64,000 nucleotides of DNA from Alentia gelatinosa. Lineage: Eukaryota > Annelida > Polychaeta > Phyllodocida > Polynoidae. The number at the start of each line of letters is the position of its first letter. The first letter of the stretch is position 1. Below the pieces are notes generated by a model. That model did not search any database. It saw nothing but the letters and a program-made list of their open reading frames with translations, and was not told the origin of the DNA. The stretch lies in contig OX465579.1 of the NCBI GenBank assembly GCA_950022655.1, forward strand, positions 14,359,088 through 14,423,087. The letters run 5' to 3'. Made by a program: the position numbers and the translations under genes. Below are positions 41,503 through 51,497 of this stretch, one piece after another.

Positions 41503-41740
41503 AAAGAAGAAACCAACAAGTTTTGGTCAAAGTCATCGTTCTCCACGAGTTTGATGCTGAGTGATATGAACGAGGCGACCAAAACGAGTTGCTTTCTGTA
41601 TTTATCTCACCCCTATACACATTAAAGAATGGACTACACAGGATATAGACCCTGGAGAATGGACTTTAATACTTGTAGAGGCATGGAGAACGAGATCCTA
41701 ATGTTAAACCTATGCAACAAAAATACCAGCGGTGAGATAA
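41503..41740 (+). mobile_element. DH-D element, copy 5 (half of HP1 lost)
   Basis: The left arm and apex start are present (TGATATGAACGAGGCGA). The sequence then jumps to CCAAAACGAGTTGCTTTCTG, so the right arm was removed. HP2 is complete: TATCTCACCCCTATAC to CAGCGGTGAGATAA. Confidence 0.85.
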
Positions 41741-41754
41741 ATATATCTCACCCT

Positions 41755-41925
41755 ATCTATAATCTAGTTGGATTAGGACAAGGCGATGCGTCCCTGGGAC
41801 GTGGAATTCTCAAGGCTCTAAGCCTAGTTCGTTAAGAATTCTTCTCCATAGAGCATAGTGAGAACCTTGTACAGAATACCACTTAGAGACTGTGAGATCT
41901 TATAAGAGGGGTGAGTCGGGAGGAG
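41755..41925. mobile_element. DH-J HP1, copy 4
   Basis: GGAATTCTCAAGGCTCTAAG...GAGCATAGTGAGAACCTTGT...GAGACTGTGAGATCTTATAA, ending GAGGGGTGAG. It lies directly beside DH-D copy 5. Confidence 0.7.
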
Positions 41926-42365
41926 TGTAATATGGGACCGGGCCGTTTCTATGTGTTAGCTATGGCTGGTATTCCATAATGCCGATATATATGGACACAA
42001 CTGTAATTTCACCAGGAAAGGTCATGAGGGATCTACCGGGTGCTACTGCACTGGGTCCCCTCCTCCCTACCAACCACAGCCTCTACCTCCCCACCCCCTC
42101 TCCTACCACCCTCGTGACTCTCTCGTACTGACGTCCCTGGAACATTCCCTTTTTCCTCCACACGACCTTAACTTTTTTTGCTATCTCTGTTTTTATTCCA
42201 TAGAGACATGGGTTCGTACTGAAAAAAAAGGATAATAACAAATGAGAGCCATGCCGGATGGGCGTGGGTGGGAGACGAATGGTTGCCGTTAGGAAACAGC
42301 TGTTAGTCAAATTGAAGCGCTCCTTACTCACAATACCGACTGGTGACCTCTGATTATATACACAG
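41926..42365. other. unassigned DNA with a pyrimidine-rich tract
   Basis: 42058-42125 is C/T-rich. The minus-strand 115-codon ORF across it has no recognisable features. Confidence 0.3.
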
Positions 42366-42512
42366 TAATAAATGATGGTTTTGTGGACGGGCGGCCGCAA
42401 ACCACGAGAGGTTGACGCGTAGTAATACACGAGTTGACGTCAACCTCAAGGGATTTACAGAGCCGCCTGTCCACATAACCATCGTTTGTTGTATTTATTA
42501 TTCATCTTTTCG
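42366..42512 (+). mobile_element. DH-G-type HP1 (variant 2), copy 4
   Basis: AATGATGGTTTTGTGGACGG...GAGAGGTTGACGCGTAGTAA...GTCAACCTCAAGG...CCGCCTGTCCACATAACCAT. The partner at 61968 has the same arms. Confidence 0.75.
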
Positions 42513-42769
42513 AATGAATTAAACAGAGTTATTGCCATATTAAAGGAAATAACTAAATTGCTTAACAAAATGCATGCCCCCAAGGAACACTACCTGTAAC
42601 AGATAACGTATTCTGTGTTGTGAGACCTGAATAAACAGATCGGATGTGCTTCAATTATCATTCACACAGGTTCTTATTCTTAGAACTAATCCTGACAAAT
42701 CTAAGCAATATAAGAAGAACTACACTACCTATCTGCCCTATAGATGGACACAAACGATTTAACGATAAT

Positions 42770-43064
42770 AATATAAATACACAATAGTCCTGGTTTCAGA
42801 AACAAGCAGTCTTATGCTCCGAGGGGTTGACGCGTAGTAATATCCAAGTGCAGACGAGGATATTGCCCAGAGTCAATTCCAGGGAGCATACAACCGCTTT
42901 TATCTAAAACCAGTCTATATTGTATTTATTTTTAAGTTTAAGTTGTCTACTGCTTTTAGTTCATTTTAGGTACGCATTATTTTCTCATGTGCACTATTTA
43001 TCTTTATACGCCGGCTTCTGCAGTCCGGAGCATACAACATATCTGTGTACTCCAGAGGTTCGTT
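42770..43064 (+). mobile_element. DH-G element, copy 5 (HP2 cut short)
   Basis: HP1: ACAATAGTCCTGGTTTCAGA...apex AATATCCAAGTGCAGACGAG...AAAACCAGTCTATATTG. HP2 stops after GGAGCATACAACATATCTGT, where DH-K copy 14 begins. Confidence 0.75.
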
Positions 43065-43065
43065 T

Positions 43066-43528
43066 TTAGCGTCAATTTTTAACTTTGCTTCTGGGCGAGT
43101 TTTTGGATATCGCCGCCGTACATGCCCCGTACACCACATACTATCAAGAGACGTCACGAGTTTGAGTCTGAGTTTATTTATGCCACGCATTTTGTTGGCT
43201 CCAGAATTTCACGAGTCGATGCCGAGTGACATTACGGAGCCAACAAAATAAGTGGCATGAATAAGCTCAAACTCAAACGAGTGGCGTCTAGATTTTATCC
43301 TACCCCGTTTCCATATGTTTTCAGTATCAGAAAGTAGTGGCATAAAGAACACTTTATGTCACTACCTGTGACATAGACAAATCCCATGTTAAGCCTATGG
43401 CGTTTTTTATTAGGGGTTGGATAAATACCCCGTACGTCACCTAGGTGTTGTACCGATATAAATACGACATGGGAAGGAGCGGGCTGTATGTGTAGGATAT
43501 ACTACCACAGGTATATAATAATAAATAT
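43066..43528 (+). mobile_element. DH-K element, copy 14, split by DH-C
   Basis: Reverse of copy 1's HP2: GCTTCTGGGCGAGTTTTTGG...TACATGCCCCGTAC...CACATA, interrupted at 43141, resuming at 43425 with ATACCCCGTACGTCACCTAG...CACAGGTATATAATAATA. HP1 is absent. Confidence 0.85.
43141..43424 (+). mobile_element. DH-C element, copy 2, with ATA flanks
   Basis: CTATCAAGAGACGTC...apex GAGTCGATGCCGAGTG...TATCCTACCCCGTTTCC...CATGTTAAGCCTATGG...GGGGTTGGATAA. ATA lies at 43138-43140 and 43425-43427. The uninterrupted site in DH-K copy 1 (reverse strand of about 18990-19020) has a single ATA. Confidence 0.92.
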
Positions 43529-43797
43529 GTACTGGCAACATAAGCTTCCAGAGGTAGGAATTCTGCATGCTGAAAACTAACTACTGCTTTTCGTCTGCAT
43601 CTCCTTAATGTTTTTTCACCAAGTGAGTTCTCACAGGAGAAGCTGCCTTATTCATACCACGATGGGAGTAATAGTTAGGTCACAAGTACATAACAGTGTG
43701 GTGCATTATTCATTGACGTGCATTATTCATTGACGAGGGTGAATAACGACACAACATATCAGACAGGTAACCATCTATTAAGAAAAAAGAGGAACAT
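43529..43797. other. unassigned DNA
   Basis: GTGCATTATTCATTGAC is repeated twice in tandem at about 43700. Nothing else is recognised. Confidence 0.4.
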
Positions 43798-44092
43798 TTA
43801 TCTTAGCCTGGAATAAACGTCCATAGGCTTAACATTAGCCTTAGGAACTCGTTCTCAACAGGCTTGCGAGTACGGTAACTCATTCTCAACCGGTGATAAA
43901 CAGATAAATATTTCTATGTCTAAGATAAAATCAGAAACATTTTCGTGCTTGGTCTTAGTCCCCATTTACCATGTCGTTTGGAGTGCTTCAGAATATTCAC
44001 TCGGCTATCGCCTCGTTCAAATTACTTCACACTCCAAACTCGATGGCGAACGAGGACACAGACCGAACACTCATCAGTTTCTTTCTTATTGC
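43798..44092 (-). mobile_element. DH-H element, copy 1
   Basis: HP2: TTATCTTAGCCTGG...CCATAGGCTTAACATTAG...TCGTTCTCAAC...GTCTAAGATAAAATCAG. HP1: TTTGGAGTGCTTCAG...apex CACTCGGCTATCGCCTCG...CACTCCAAACTCG. Confidence 0.85.
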
Positions 44093-44465
44093 GCTATGTA
44101 GACGTTGTGCCACAGATACTTCGCCCTGGAAATTGAACAGTACGCTTTTTTCTTATTCATCATAGTTATTGACATACAACTGTTATCCGTAGACTTTCTT
44201 CCCAGACGTTATCGAATATATATATATGTACAAACAGCACAGGACATCATGCTCATACACCATACATTCTGTATATGATGGTACATCGACATCCAATACC
44301 TTTCAATTCCAACAGTATGTCATTGTTTCATCGTTCATATATATCCAGATTTCCCTCAGCAAATCTATTCAATAGCTCTTTGTTTATTCAAGTTCTGAAG
44401 ATAATGTTATGTTCCCACAATTGAGTATCATTGTTGAATATGTTCCAACCTTTCCGACCCTTTAT
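44093..44465. other. unassigned AT-rich DNA
   Basis: No feature supported. Confidence 0.4.
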
Positions 44466-44469
44466 ATCC

Positions 44470-44703
44470 TTATAGTTTCCGTTTTGTACATTGTGCACTA
44501 ACTAATACTTTGTGCACTCCGTACCATTTGATTTGGTACAAAATGAAGTATTTTCAGGGGTATGATAATAAGGAGCCATATATAGTGAGTGTGTCTGAAT
44601 TACATCTATTCCTTGTTGTTTTTGAGAACTCGGTAAATATTTCTGACCAAAACAACTACATTCAGGCACACGAACCATGTCTCAATATAGTTCAGATATC
44701 AGA
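44470..44703 (-). mobile_element. DH-K element, copy 15 (partial)
   Basis: HP2 tail TTTGTGCACTCCGTACCATT...AGGGGTATGATAATA; HP1 GTGTGTCTGAATTACATCTA...GAGAACTCGGTAAATATTTC, CATTCAGGCACACGAACCAT. Resembles copy 5. Confidence 0.7.
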
Positions 44704-44795
44704 GGAACTAACCTATTGGGTTTGGTGTACAAAGGTAAATGCCGATTCCTGCATATCCTTGCAGTCTAAGGAGATTTACATTAGGGGTAGGACAA

Positions 44796-45149
44796 TTATA
44801 TAGAACTGCATCGAGAATCGTATAAATACACAATATTCCACGAGTTTGGATGCGCCCCAATCGTCGTCGAGGCAAAGCCGAGTGATGATTATGGCACATA
44901 CAAATGAGTGGAATAGTGTATATTCTTATGATTCGAGTGCAGTTCTGGATTTATCTCACCCCTTTCTATGACATTAAATGGCATCAGAATATCAGAATGA
45001 TAAGAATATACTTAGCAAATCCATATGACGTCATATCACATTCACTATGCAACGGCCGTGGCATAGTATTGTCACTTTACAGGGGTGATCGTTGAGTATT
45101 TTTTCTTAATGTTGTTTCTATGGCTAAACCTGTACCAGGGGTGAGATAA
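44796..45149 (+). mobile_element. DH-E element, copy 2 (complete)
   Basis: HP1: TTATATAGAACTGCATCGAG...CAATATTCCACGAGTTTGG...apex GAGGCAAAGCCGAGTG...GAGTGGAATAGTGTATA. HP2: TATCTCACCCCTTTCTATG...GTATTTTTTCTTAATGTTG...CAGGGGTGAGATAA. DH-C copy 3 follows without a gap. Confidence 0.88.
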
Positions 45150-46020
45150 TATCAAGAGACGTCACGAGTATGAGTCTGAGTTTATTTATGCCACGCATTT
45201 TGTTGGCTCCATAATTTCACGAGTCGAAGACGAGTGACATTAAGCCTATAAGACACCGAATATTTTTCCCAATTCATCCCGACCATCGGCTCGGTGAGGG
45301 TCTGGAATAAAATGTCGATGTCTTATACCTATAAGACACCGACACGATGACTCTTCCCGACGACACCTCCTGCCTTTACAACCTCGTAAAAGAACCTGAT
45401 TGAGATCAAGGAGAGCTGGGCCCCGGGCCGGGTGATAAGTATATATAGGCAATAATGCAAAGTTTACTAACTTCTGGTCTATTCAAAATATCAGAAAACG
45501 GTTTTCAGATCTATGATCGCTTGTTTCTCCCCTACACATCGATATAAGACACTTGTAAATCGGACTGAGGGATAGATGGCAACGCTTTTTAAATGGCATG
45601 CTCAGAATCGGTAACAATCGGTGAAAGTGCGTACACCGGAATCTTGAGGTCGGGCAGAGTCGGTCATATCTGACATGGTAGTAATGCCCGACGTATAGGG
45701 AAAAGTAATAAAATCGGGTCGGTGAAGTGAGTACACCAACCCGATTGATGCAGATTGTCACAGACCCGACGGATCCGTCGGGCAAAGGTAGAATCGGGCA
45801 CAGTGGTCGGGTCGGTGTCTTATAGGCTTTACGGAGCCAACAAAATGAGTGGCATAAATAAGCTCAAACTCAAACGAGTGGCGTCTAGATTTTATCCTAC
45901 CCCGTTTCCATATTTTTTCAGTATCAGAAAGTAGTGGCATAAACAACACTTTATGTCACACCCGTGAGATAAACAAATCCCATGTTAAGCCTATGGCGTT
46001 TTTTATTAGGGGTAGAATAA
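45148..46020 (+). mobile_element. DH-C element, copy 3, split by P4
   Basis: ATCAAGAGACGTCACGAG...GTCGAAGACGAGTGACATTA, then P4, then CGGAGCCAACAAAATGAGTG...TATCCTACCCCG...CATGTTAAGCCTATGG...GGGGTAGAATAA. Copy 2 shows the uninterrupted site GTGACATTACGGAGCC. Confidence 0.92.
45243..45828 (+). mobile_element. P4 element, copy 2 (TTA duplication proven by empty site)
   Basis: The element runs from AGCCTATAAGACACCG to CGGTGTCTTATAGGCT with TTA at 45240-45242 and 45829-45831; DH-C copy 2 has TTA once. The short lobe comes first (to about 45326), then TTATACCTATAAGACACCGA, then the long lobe with palindrome CCGACGGATCCGTCGG at about 45770. Orientation is opposite to copy 1. TTA duplications fit PIF/Harbinger. 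586 bp. Confidence 0.92.
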
Positions 46021-46264
46021 ATGGTCATACGCCACATCTAGTAATAATGTTTTTAAATCAAAACACCACATGATAATGACTCTAGCACACATTATCACCT
46101 TCTGAAGTACTGTGTCTATAAACCTGTCCAGACAGGAAGGTTATCTGCAACAAAAGTGTCAAACAATAAATACAGCGATGGTGGAGGTACAGAACAGATA
46201 GCTACAGGTGTCCCTTTTTAGCGGGTGATTTAAGCACGTGCTATGCTCATGCATTTAACAGTCA

Positions 46265-46440
46265 GGGGCTCGTTGAATAATCTAGGATCGTACATGAAGA
46301 CCCTTTTCTATACGCCAATGAAACCCAGGGACCATGTAGGTCAACTTTATTCAACACTTATGGACGACCTTATAAATGGCTCAGACTGTCTTGGCGGATG
46401 AACTCAAAATTATTAAACGATAATCCTTTTACAAGGTACC
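46265..46440 (+). repeat. interspersed repeat T, copy 3
   Basis: TCGTTGAATAATCTAGGATC...ATGAAGACCCTTTTCTATAC...ACCCAGGGACCATG...AATTATTAAACGATAATCC. Confidence 0.65.
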
Positions 46441-46587
46441 AAAAAGGGTATATTCGTGTAAAAGCCTGCATGATAACCAAACAATTATTTTCTTTTTAAA
46501 GGTCAAAATGAATGTTTTAATCTATAAAAGACAGCCTCTCATCATTAAACGGTTACTATGAAATGGAGAGAAGAACACAACTTTTAC

Positions 46588-46663
46588 CTTATAATCCCCT
46601 TAATACAAAGTATCCATAGAAAACACATGGGCAGCATATATCTACAGACCCGGAGCATATGTT
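46588..46663 (-). mobile_element. DH-G HP2 fragment
   Basis: ATAATCCCCTTAATACAAAG, TATCCATAGAAAACACATGG, ACCCGGAGCATATG. It is followed directly by a complete DH-G copy. Confidence 0.75.
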
Positions 46664-47003
46664 TTATTATCCACCTAATACAAAGTGTCCATAGAAAAGG
46701 CATAGGGAGTTTGTATGGACATACCCGGAGCATACGGATATGTTGTATGCTCCGGGTGGCGCATACGGAAAAATAGTGCGTACGAAAAAATAGTGCATAA
46801 CTAAAATGAACTTATATTGACATACCACTTGCCCAGAAAAGGTGGATAATAAATACAATATAGACTGGTTTCGGATAAAAGCAGTTGTATGCTCCTCGGA
46901 GTTGCCTCTGTGCAATATCCTCGCATACGCTCGGATATTACTACGCGTCAACTCCTCGGAGCATACGGCCGCTTGTATCTAAAACCAGTCAATATTGTGT
47001 ATG
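46664..47003 (-). mobile_element. DH-G element, copy 6 (complete)
   Basis: HP2: TTATTATCCACCTAATACAA...GTGTCCATAGAAAAGGC...CCCGGAGCATACGG/GTATGCTCCGGG...AAAGGTGGATAATAAATAC. HP1: AATATAGACTGGTTTCGGAT...apex AATATCCTCGCATACGCTCG...AAAACCAGTCAATATTG. Confidence 0.92.
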
Positions 47004-47428
47004 TATGCTCCAGGTTGCAAAATACCGGCACATATGGAAAAATAGTGCATATGAAAAAATAGTACTATCGTAAAACTGGATGAGTTTAAATCTTGGCCAC
47101 CGTATGCCACGACTGGGGTTTGGCATAGTGACTTCACGAGGTGAGGCCGAGTGAAGTCCGGAGCCAAAAATCCAGGAGTGGAATGCGGTGGCCAAGATTA
47201 AAACGAATCAGGTTTTGATTTTATCCTACCCTGTCCCCTCGATTTTGGAATATACCGTGATAACAATTCTGTATGCCACTAGTGGCATATAAAACTCTGT
47301 ATGCCAGTCAGCGTGGCATACGAAAACTCAATGTTAAGCCTATGGGATTTTATGTTAGGGGTAGGATAAATACCTAAATGAACTAATATCAGTACCCCAT
47401 TAGTCAAGAAAAGGTGGATAATAAATAC
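47004..47428 (-). mobile_element. DH-G element, copy 7 (HP2), split by DH-A
   Basis: GTATGCTCCAGGTTGCAAAA...GAAAAAATAGTAC is interrupted and resumes as TACCTAAATGAACTAATATC...AGAAAAGGTGGATAATAAAT. The uninterrupted sequence is seen in copy 3 at about 17540-17580. Confidence 0.85.
47066..47368 (+). mobile_element. DH-A element, copy 3, nested in DH-G
   Basis: TATCGTAAAACTGGATGAG...apex GAGGTGAGGCCGAGTG...TATCCTACCCTGTCCCC...TATGCCACTAGTGGCATA...AATGTTAAGCCTATGG...GGGGTAGGATA. The flanks fit a short duplication that includes TA. Confidence 0.9.
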
Positions 47429-47766
47429 TTATATAGAATGTCCTGACCATGCTGTACAATTCACAGAACGAGATGGTAATTTACGGTTTGTACGGAACGA
47501 GGCATTTATGCCGAGTTCCGTACAAACCGTAAATTATCATCGAGTTCTGTGACTTGTACAAGCATGGTTGGACGTTATATATTTACTATATACCCGAAAT
47601 TTAAAAAAAAATCATTAATTTAATTTTTAACAACCGATATGTTAATAAACGTGTATGGCAAGGTGGTCCGTATTTTAGTGTACGGACCGGCGGTCCGTAC
47701 AGTATTTCTACGTCATATGCCGAAACGGTGCATATTTACAGTATATACGGCATGGGTATATAGTAA
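47429..47766 (+). mobile_element. DH-K element, copy 16
   Basis: HP1: TTATATAGAATGTCCTGACC...GGTTTGTACGGAACGAGGCA, apex GAGGCATTTATGCCGAG, CCGTACAAACCGTAAATT...GGTTGGACGTTATATA. HP2: TTACTATATACCCGAAAT to CATGGGTATATAGTAAAATA. DH-G copy 7 ends where it begins. Confidence 0.88.
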
Positions 47767-47769
47767 AAT

Positions 47770-47860
47770 ATAGACTGGTTTCGCTGCTATTAAAGAAAAG
47801 AAAAAAATATATGGACTGGTTTCAGATGAAAGCGGTAGTATACTCCTCGGAGTTTTGTTT
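47770..47860 (+). mobile_element. DH-G HP1 fragments
   Basis: ATATAGACTGGTTTCGCTGC is followed by TATATGGACTGGTTTCAGAT, AAAGCGGTAGTATACTCCTC. These are two broken left arms in tandem. Confidence 0.65.
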
Positions 47861-48189
47861 TCGGTTTTTTTTCTAGTATACTTAATTATTTCCATAGAGA
47901 AGTTTTTCTGGGCAATAAGCTGAGACTAGTTAAACACGCTTTAATAGACAGTATAACACGACTTAACCGAGACTTGGGGTTAGTGAGGTTAATTTGGGAA
48001 TTTTGATGATGAGGAGGATGTAGGATGAGGTGATAAGTTATTTGTATTTAGTTATATCATGTTCTTAAAGTGCACAGGATGTCACAACCTTTGAGTTATT
48101 GCTCGTAGTGACTCCTATGCTTTCGATCTTGTCCAAATTGGACTGAAAAGATTTTGAGCTTCTTCCCATCTTCACTTCTTGTTCTTCGA

Positions 48190-48295
48190 TCGCCCACAAT
48201 CAGATTGCCTCTGCGATATCCTCGCATTTGCTCGGATATTACTACATGTCAAGCTACTCCTCGGAGCATAAGTTCGCTTGTATCTGAAGCTCTCT
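48190..48295. mobile_element. DH-G HP1 right-arm fragment
   Basis: CTGCGATATCCTCGCATTTG, CTCGGATATTACTACATGTC, CCTCGGAGCATAAGTTCGCT. Only the apex and right arm survive. Confidence 0.7.
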
Positions 48296-48479
48296 GTGAA
48301 CACACAGTGAGAAGCTGTAAGAAGATGATAAGCGGCAGCAATTTGTAATTGTGCCGAGCATTAAGTGAATATGACGATGCTGAGGCAGAGTGTGTCTACA
48401 GGGAAGCTGGGACGGGTTCTTCATCATGAGACGGTCTCAGGCAGCTCCGTACTGAACATGAGTTTATAATCAAGTATTA

Positions 48480-48870
48480 AGGCCACTAAAAAAACCCAAC
48501 TTGTTTCTCATCACCAAGCCATGAAAAATATGTCGAGGGCGCTTTTTTTTTTTTTTTTTTTTGTTGTTGTTGCTATATCAAAGAGGGCAGACATACAGTA
48601 CAACCCCACATAAGCGGACACCCTCAGATCCAGGCCAAAGTGGCTGCTTACGCGGGGTGTCTTCTTACGCGGGGTTTCCGGATTTTTACTGGCTATACAT
48701 TTAATGCATCCCTGACATCAGCAGCTTTAATTTGATACTAAATGCACATACCTTTCATAATTTCTATCAAGGTTCATCTATTTAAAAAAAAAAAAAAAAA
48801 ATCTTCTAAAATCGTTTTTTCTGATGCGCGCGGTGATGAGAAACAAGGTCTTTTTTTGGAGTAGCCTAAG
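48480..48870 (-). repeat. interspersed repeat Q, copy 1, with a pogo-like insert
   Basis: AAGGCCACTAAAAAAACCCA, ACTTGTTTCTCATCACC...T-run...ATACAGTACAACCCCACATA...ATGCATCCCTGACATCAGCA...TTTCTATCAAGGTTCATCT...A-run...CGCGCGGTGATGAGAAACAA. Copy 2 lies at 51780-52060 in similar order. Confidence 0.65.
48595..48672. mobile_element. pogo/Tigger-like MITE, copy 3 (partial)
   Basis: CAGTACAACCCCACATAAGC, GGACACCCTCAGATCC...GGCTGCTTACGCGGGGTG. Its right end is duplicated or eroded. Confidence 0.6.
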
Positions 48871-49069
48871 CAAAGAGAGACCCTGGCCTGGGGAGTTCTA
48901 TTCGGGGCGTGGCCATGGGGTTGGGCAGGTGATTGGCGATGAGAGGAGTTCATGAAAGGGAAGGTGGCAGGTGCTGTCCATCGAAAGATACAATATAGCA
49001 CTACGTCTAGTGGTGTTAGAGATTGAATAGAGAAGTATACAGTATGTGCTGCTACCATTAACTTCCTCA

Positions 49070-49406
49070 ATTTACTATATACCCATGCCGTATATACTGT
49101 AAATACGCACCGTTTTGGCATATGTCGTAAAAATACTGCACGGACCAGTGGTCCGTACACTAAAATACAGACGACCTTGCCATATACATTTTCAAAAAAT
49201 TTGGTTGTTAAGAAAAATGATTTTTTTTTTTAAATTTTGGGTATATGGTAAATATATAACGTCCAACCATGCTTGTACAAGTCACAGAACTCGATGCTAG
49301 TTTACCGTTTGTACGGAACTCGGCATAAATGCCTCAGTCCGTACAAACGGTAAATTAGCATCTCGTTCCATGACTTGTACAGCATGGTCAGGACGTTCTA
49401 TATAAT
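49070..49406 (-). mobile_element. DH-K element, copy 17
   Basis: HP2: TTTACTATATACCCATGC to TTTTGGGTATATGGTAAATA. HP1: AACGTCCAACCATGCTTGTA...apex GAACTCGGCATAAATGCCTC...ATGGTCAGGACGTTCTATAT. It is inverted relative to copy 16 and shares both modules with it. Confidence 0.88.
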
Positions 49407-50069
49407 TACATGTTAAGGGTTCCTGTTAGATAAGATGGATGATCTTTACCAAAAAAACACCTGCTGGTTTCCATTATGAAAGCTCATTGAGCACCAAAAT
49501 TAGGCAGTAAATCAAGATGATAAATATGGTATAGTCACTGAGAATATGCCATGGTTTCGGTACTGCAGTAATTTGGGACAAAGCAGAGTGAGATTATGTA
49601 GCAAACCAAAATGAATGGCATACTTTCAGTAGATATGTATCACTTACAGTCAAGATTTTATCTCATCCCTATCATTGACTAATTGGTTAATATTTGTGAC
49701 ATCCTCCCTGAAGGTTTTATATAATACTCAATGGCCATTGAGTATGAGTTCCCAATGTAAAGTCTATGGGGACAAAATAACAGAGTTGAGATAAGATAAA
49801 GCAATACGTCTTGTGATCTTAGAGATCGCATAGGGAAGTATACAGTGAACTATTAACTTCCTTTAGGTATGTTTCTATAAAAGAGGAACTCCAAATATGA
49901 AATAGTCAAAAGATCATGATTCACGCTGGCTATAAGTGTCACATTCTTCTAAATTGTACACCATTAAGTTTCTGATAAAGTAATTATCTTATGATATTGG
50001 GTAGATATCTATAATCATCATGTGATCTCCTTTGAAATTCCCGACCATCCTATTATCCTAGTGCACAAC

Positions 50070-50070
<1 letters not shown>
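49407..50070. other. unassigned DNA with one DH-F-like HP2 remnant
   Basis: At 49655-49800, TTTATCTCATCCCTATCATT...ATGGCCATTGAGTATGAG...GAGTTGAGATAA resembles a decayed HP2 of the TATCTCACCCC type. Confidence 0.5.
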
Positions 50071-50251
<181 letters not shown>

Positions 50252-50382
50252 GGCGCCTGCCTGGCCCCTACAGGAGCCTATAGAGGCCGTTGCCTGGTGT
50301 CTGATTGCCTAGACACCAGACAACCCGCCTCACATACACCACATCAACAACAAATCAAGATAATTTAGAGTGTTGTCCTCAC

Positions 50383-50462
50383 ACTGTTAATAGAGGGAGA
50401 CATTTCCGTTCCGAGCAAATTGCCTCCCTAAGCGGGGTGTCCTAGTAGCTGGGCTTTACTGT
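50383..50462. mobile_element. pogo/Tigger-like MITE, copy 4 (right end)
   Basis: TTAATAGAGGGAGACATTTC, CGTTCCGAGCAAATTGCC, AAGCGGGGTGTCCTAGTAGC, GGGCTTTACTGTA. Confidence 0.6.
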
Positions 50463-50815
50463 ATTTGCATGTCCGTGAATGATCGATAGACTGATGGATA
50501 GGTCTATAAGTGGGCGAACATGGACTGATTGATTGATGGATATAGGAAGGAAGGAGTAATGAATCCATGAACAGATATTTGACAAAAACAATCAGTCATA
50601 ACTTCCGTCTCCAACTGTCAGTTCTCCCTTCAAATGACCAATACTCAGTTAAAGAAAAGGACGGCTATTATAATTAACCGATTATCAGATCCTTAAAAAG
50701 AGAGGAATTTTGAACGAAAAGATTCTCATTAATACTAAGTACATCTAATTAGAGTTTATGAAGTCCATGTACTCAGATACCTCAGAAGGTCTTATGGTTT
50801 TAATTGTAGGATATA
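50463..50815. other. unassigned DNA
   Basis: No feature supported. Confidence 0.4.
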
Positions 50816-50817
50816 CT

Positions 50818-50924
<107 letters not shown>

Positions 50925-51143
50925 GAGTCATCCTATTAATAGTTACACATTTACAGCAGAAGAAAATATCATTAGGTTGGGAACTATTTTCTTAAAATTA
51001 ATTATCCTAACCAATAAATATTTTCTCGCATATAGTTTCATCTTTTGTTATCTCTATTAAAAGGATTCAGTAGATTAAGACAGAGTTCTAGAATTTGGCT
51101 GTCATTGATTAACTCATATTGCGACCTGGCGTCATTATAGAAT

Positions 51144-51438
51144 AAAGAAGAAACCAACAAGTTTTAGTCAAAGTCATCGTTCTCCACGAGTTTGATGCAG
51201 AGTGATATGAACGAGGCGACAGCCGAGTGGATATTTTGTAGCATTCAAACGAGTTGGGGAACACCGACTTAGACCAAAATGAGTTGCTTTCTGTATTCAT
51301 CTCACCACTATACACACTAAAGAATGGACAACATGCAGGATATAGACCATGGAGAATGGACTGCAATACTCGTATAGGCATGGAGAACGAGTTCCAAATG
51401 TTAAGCCTTATGGGACAAAAATACCAGGGGTGAGATAA
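51144..51438 (+). mobile_element. DH-D element, copy 6 (complete; reference copy)
   Basis: AAGAAGAAACCAACAAGTTT...CGTTCTCCACGAGTTTGATG...apex GAGGCGACAGCCGAGTG...GCATTCAAACGAGTTGG...ACCAAAATGAGTTGCTTTCT...TATCTCACC...CATGGAGAATGGAC/TGGAGAACGAGTTCC...ATGTTAAGCCTTATGG...AGGGGTGAGATAA. Confidence 0.92.
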
Positions 51439-51497
51439 ATGGTCCATATGTCCAGATAATAAACATCATATCTATATACATTTATATCTATAATTTA

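Noticed and set aside
45483..45785. 100-codon minus-strand ORF, with a relative at 26697-26924
   Set aside because: Both lie in the long lobe of P4. The shared peptide reflects the shared element sequence, and stops and frames differ between copies, so a P4-encoded protein is not supported.
46900..46950. Resemblance of the DH-G apex (GGATATTACTACG) to the replication-origin nonanucleotide of circular ssDNA viruses
   Set aside because: It fails the NANTATTAC pattern at a fixed position and occurs in the hairpin arm rather than a loop. No Rep-like ORF is present. A HUH-type mechanism for DH elements stays a hypothesis only.
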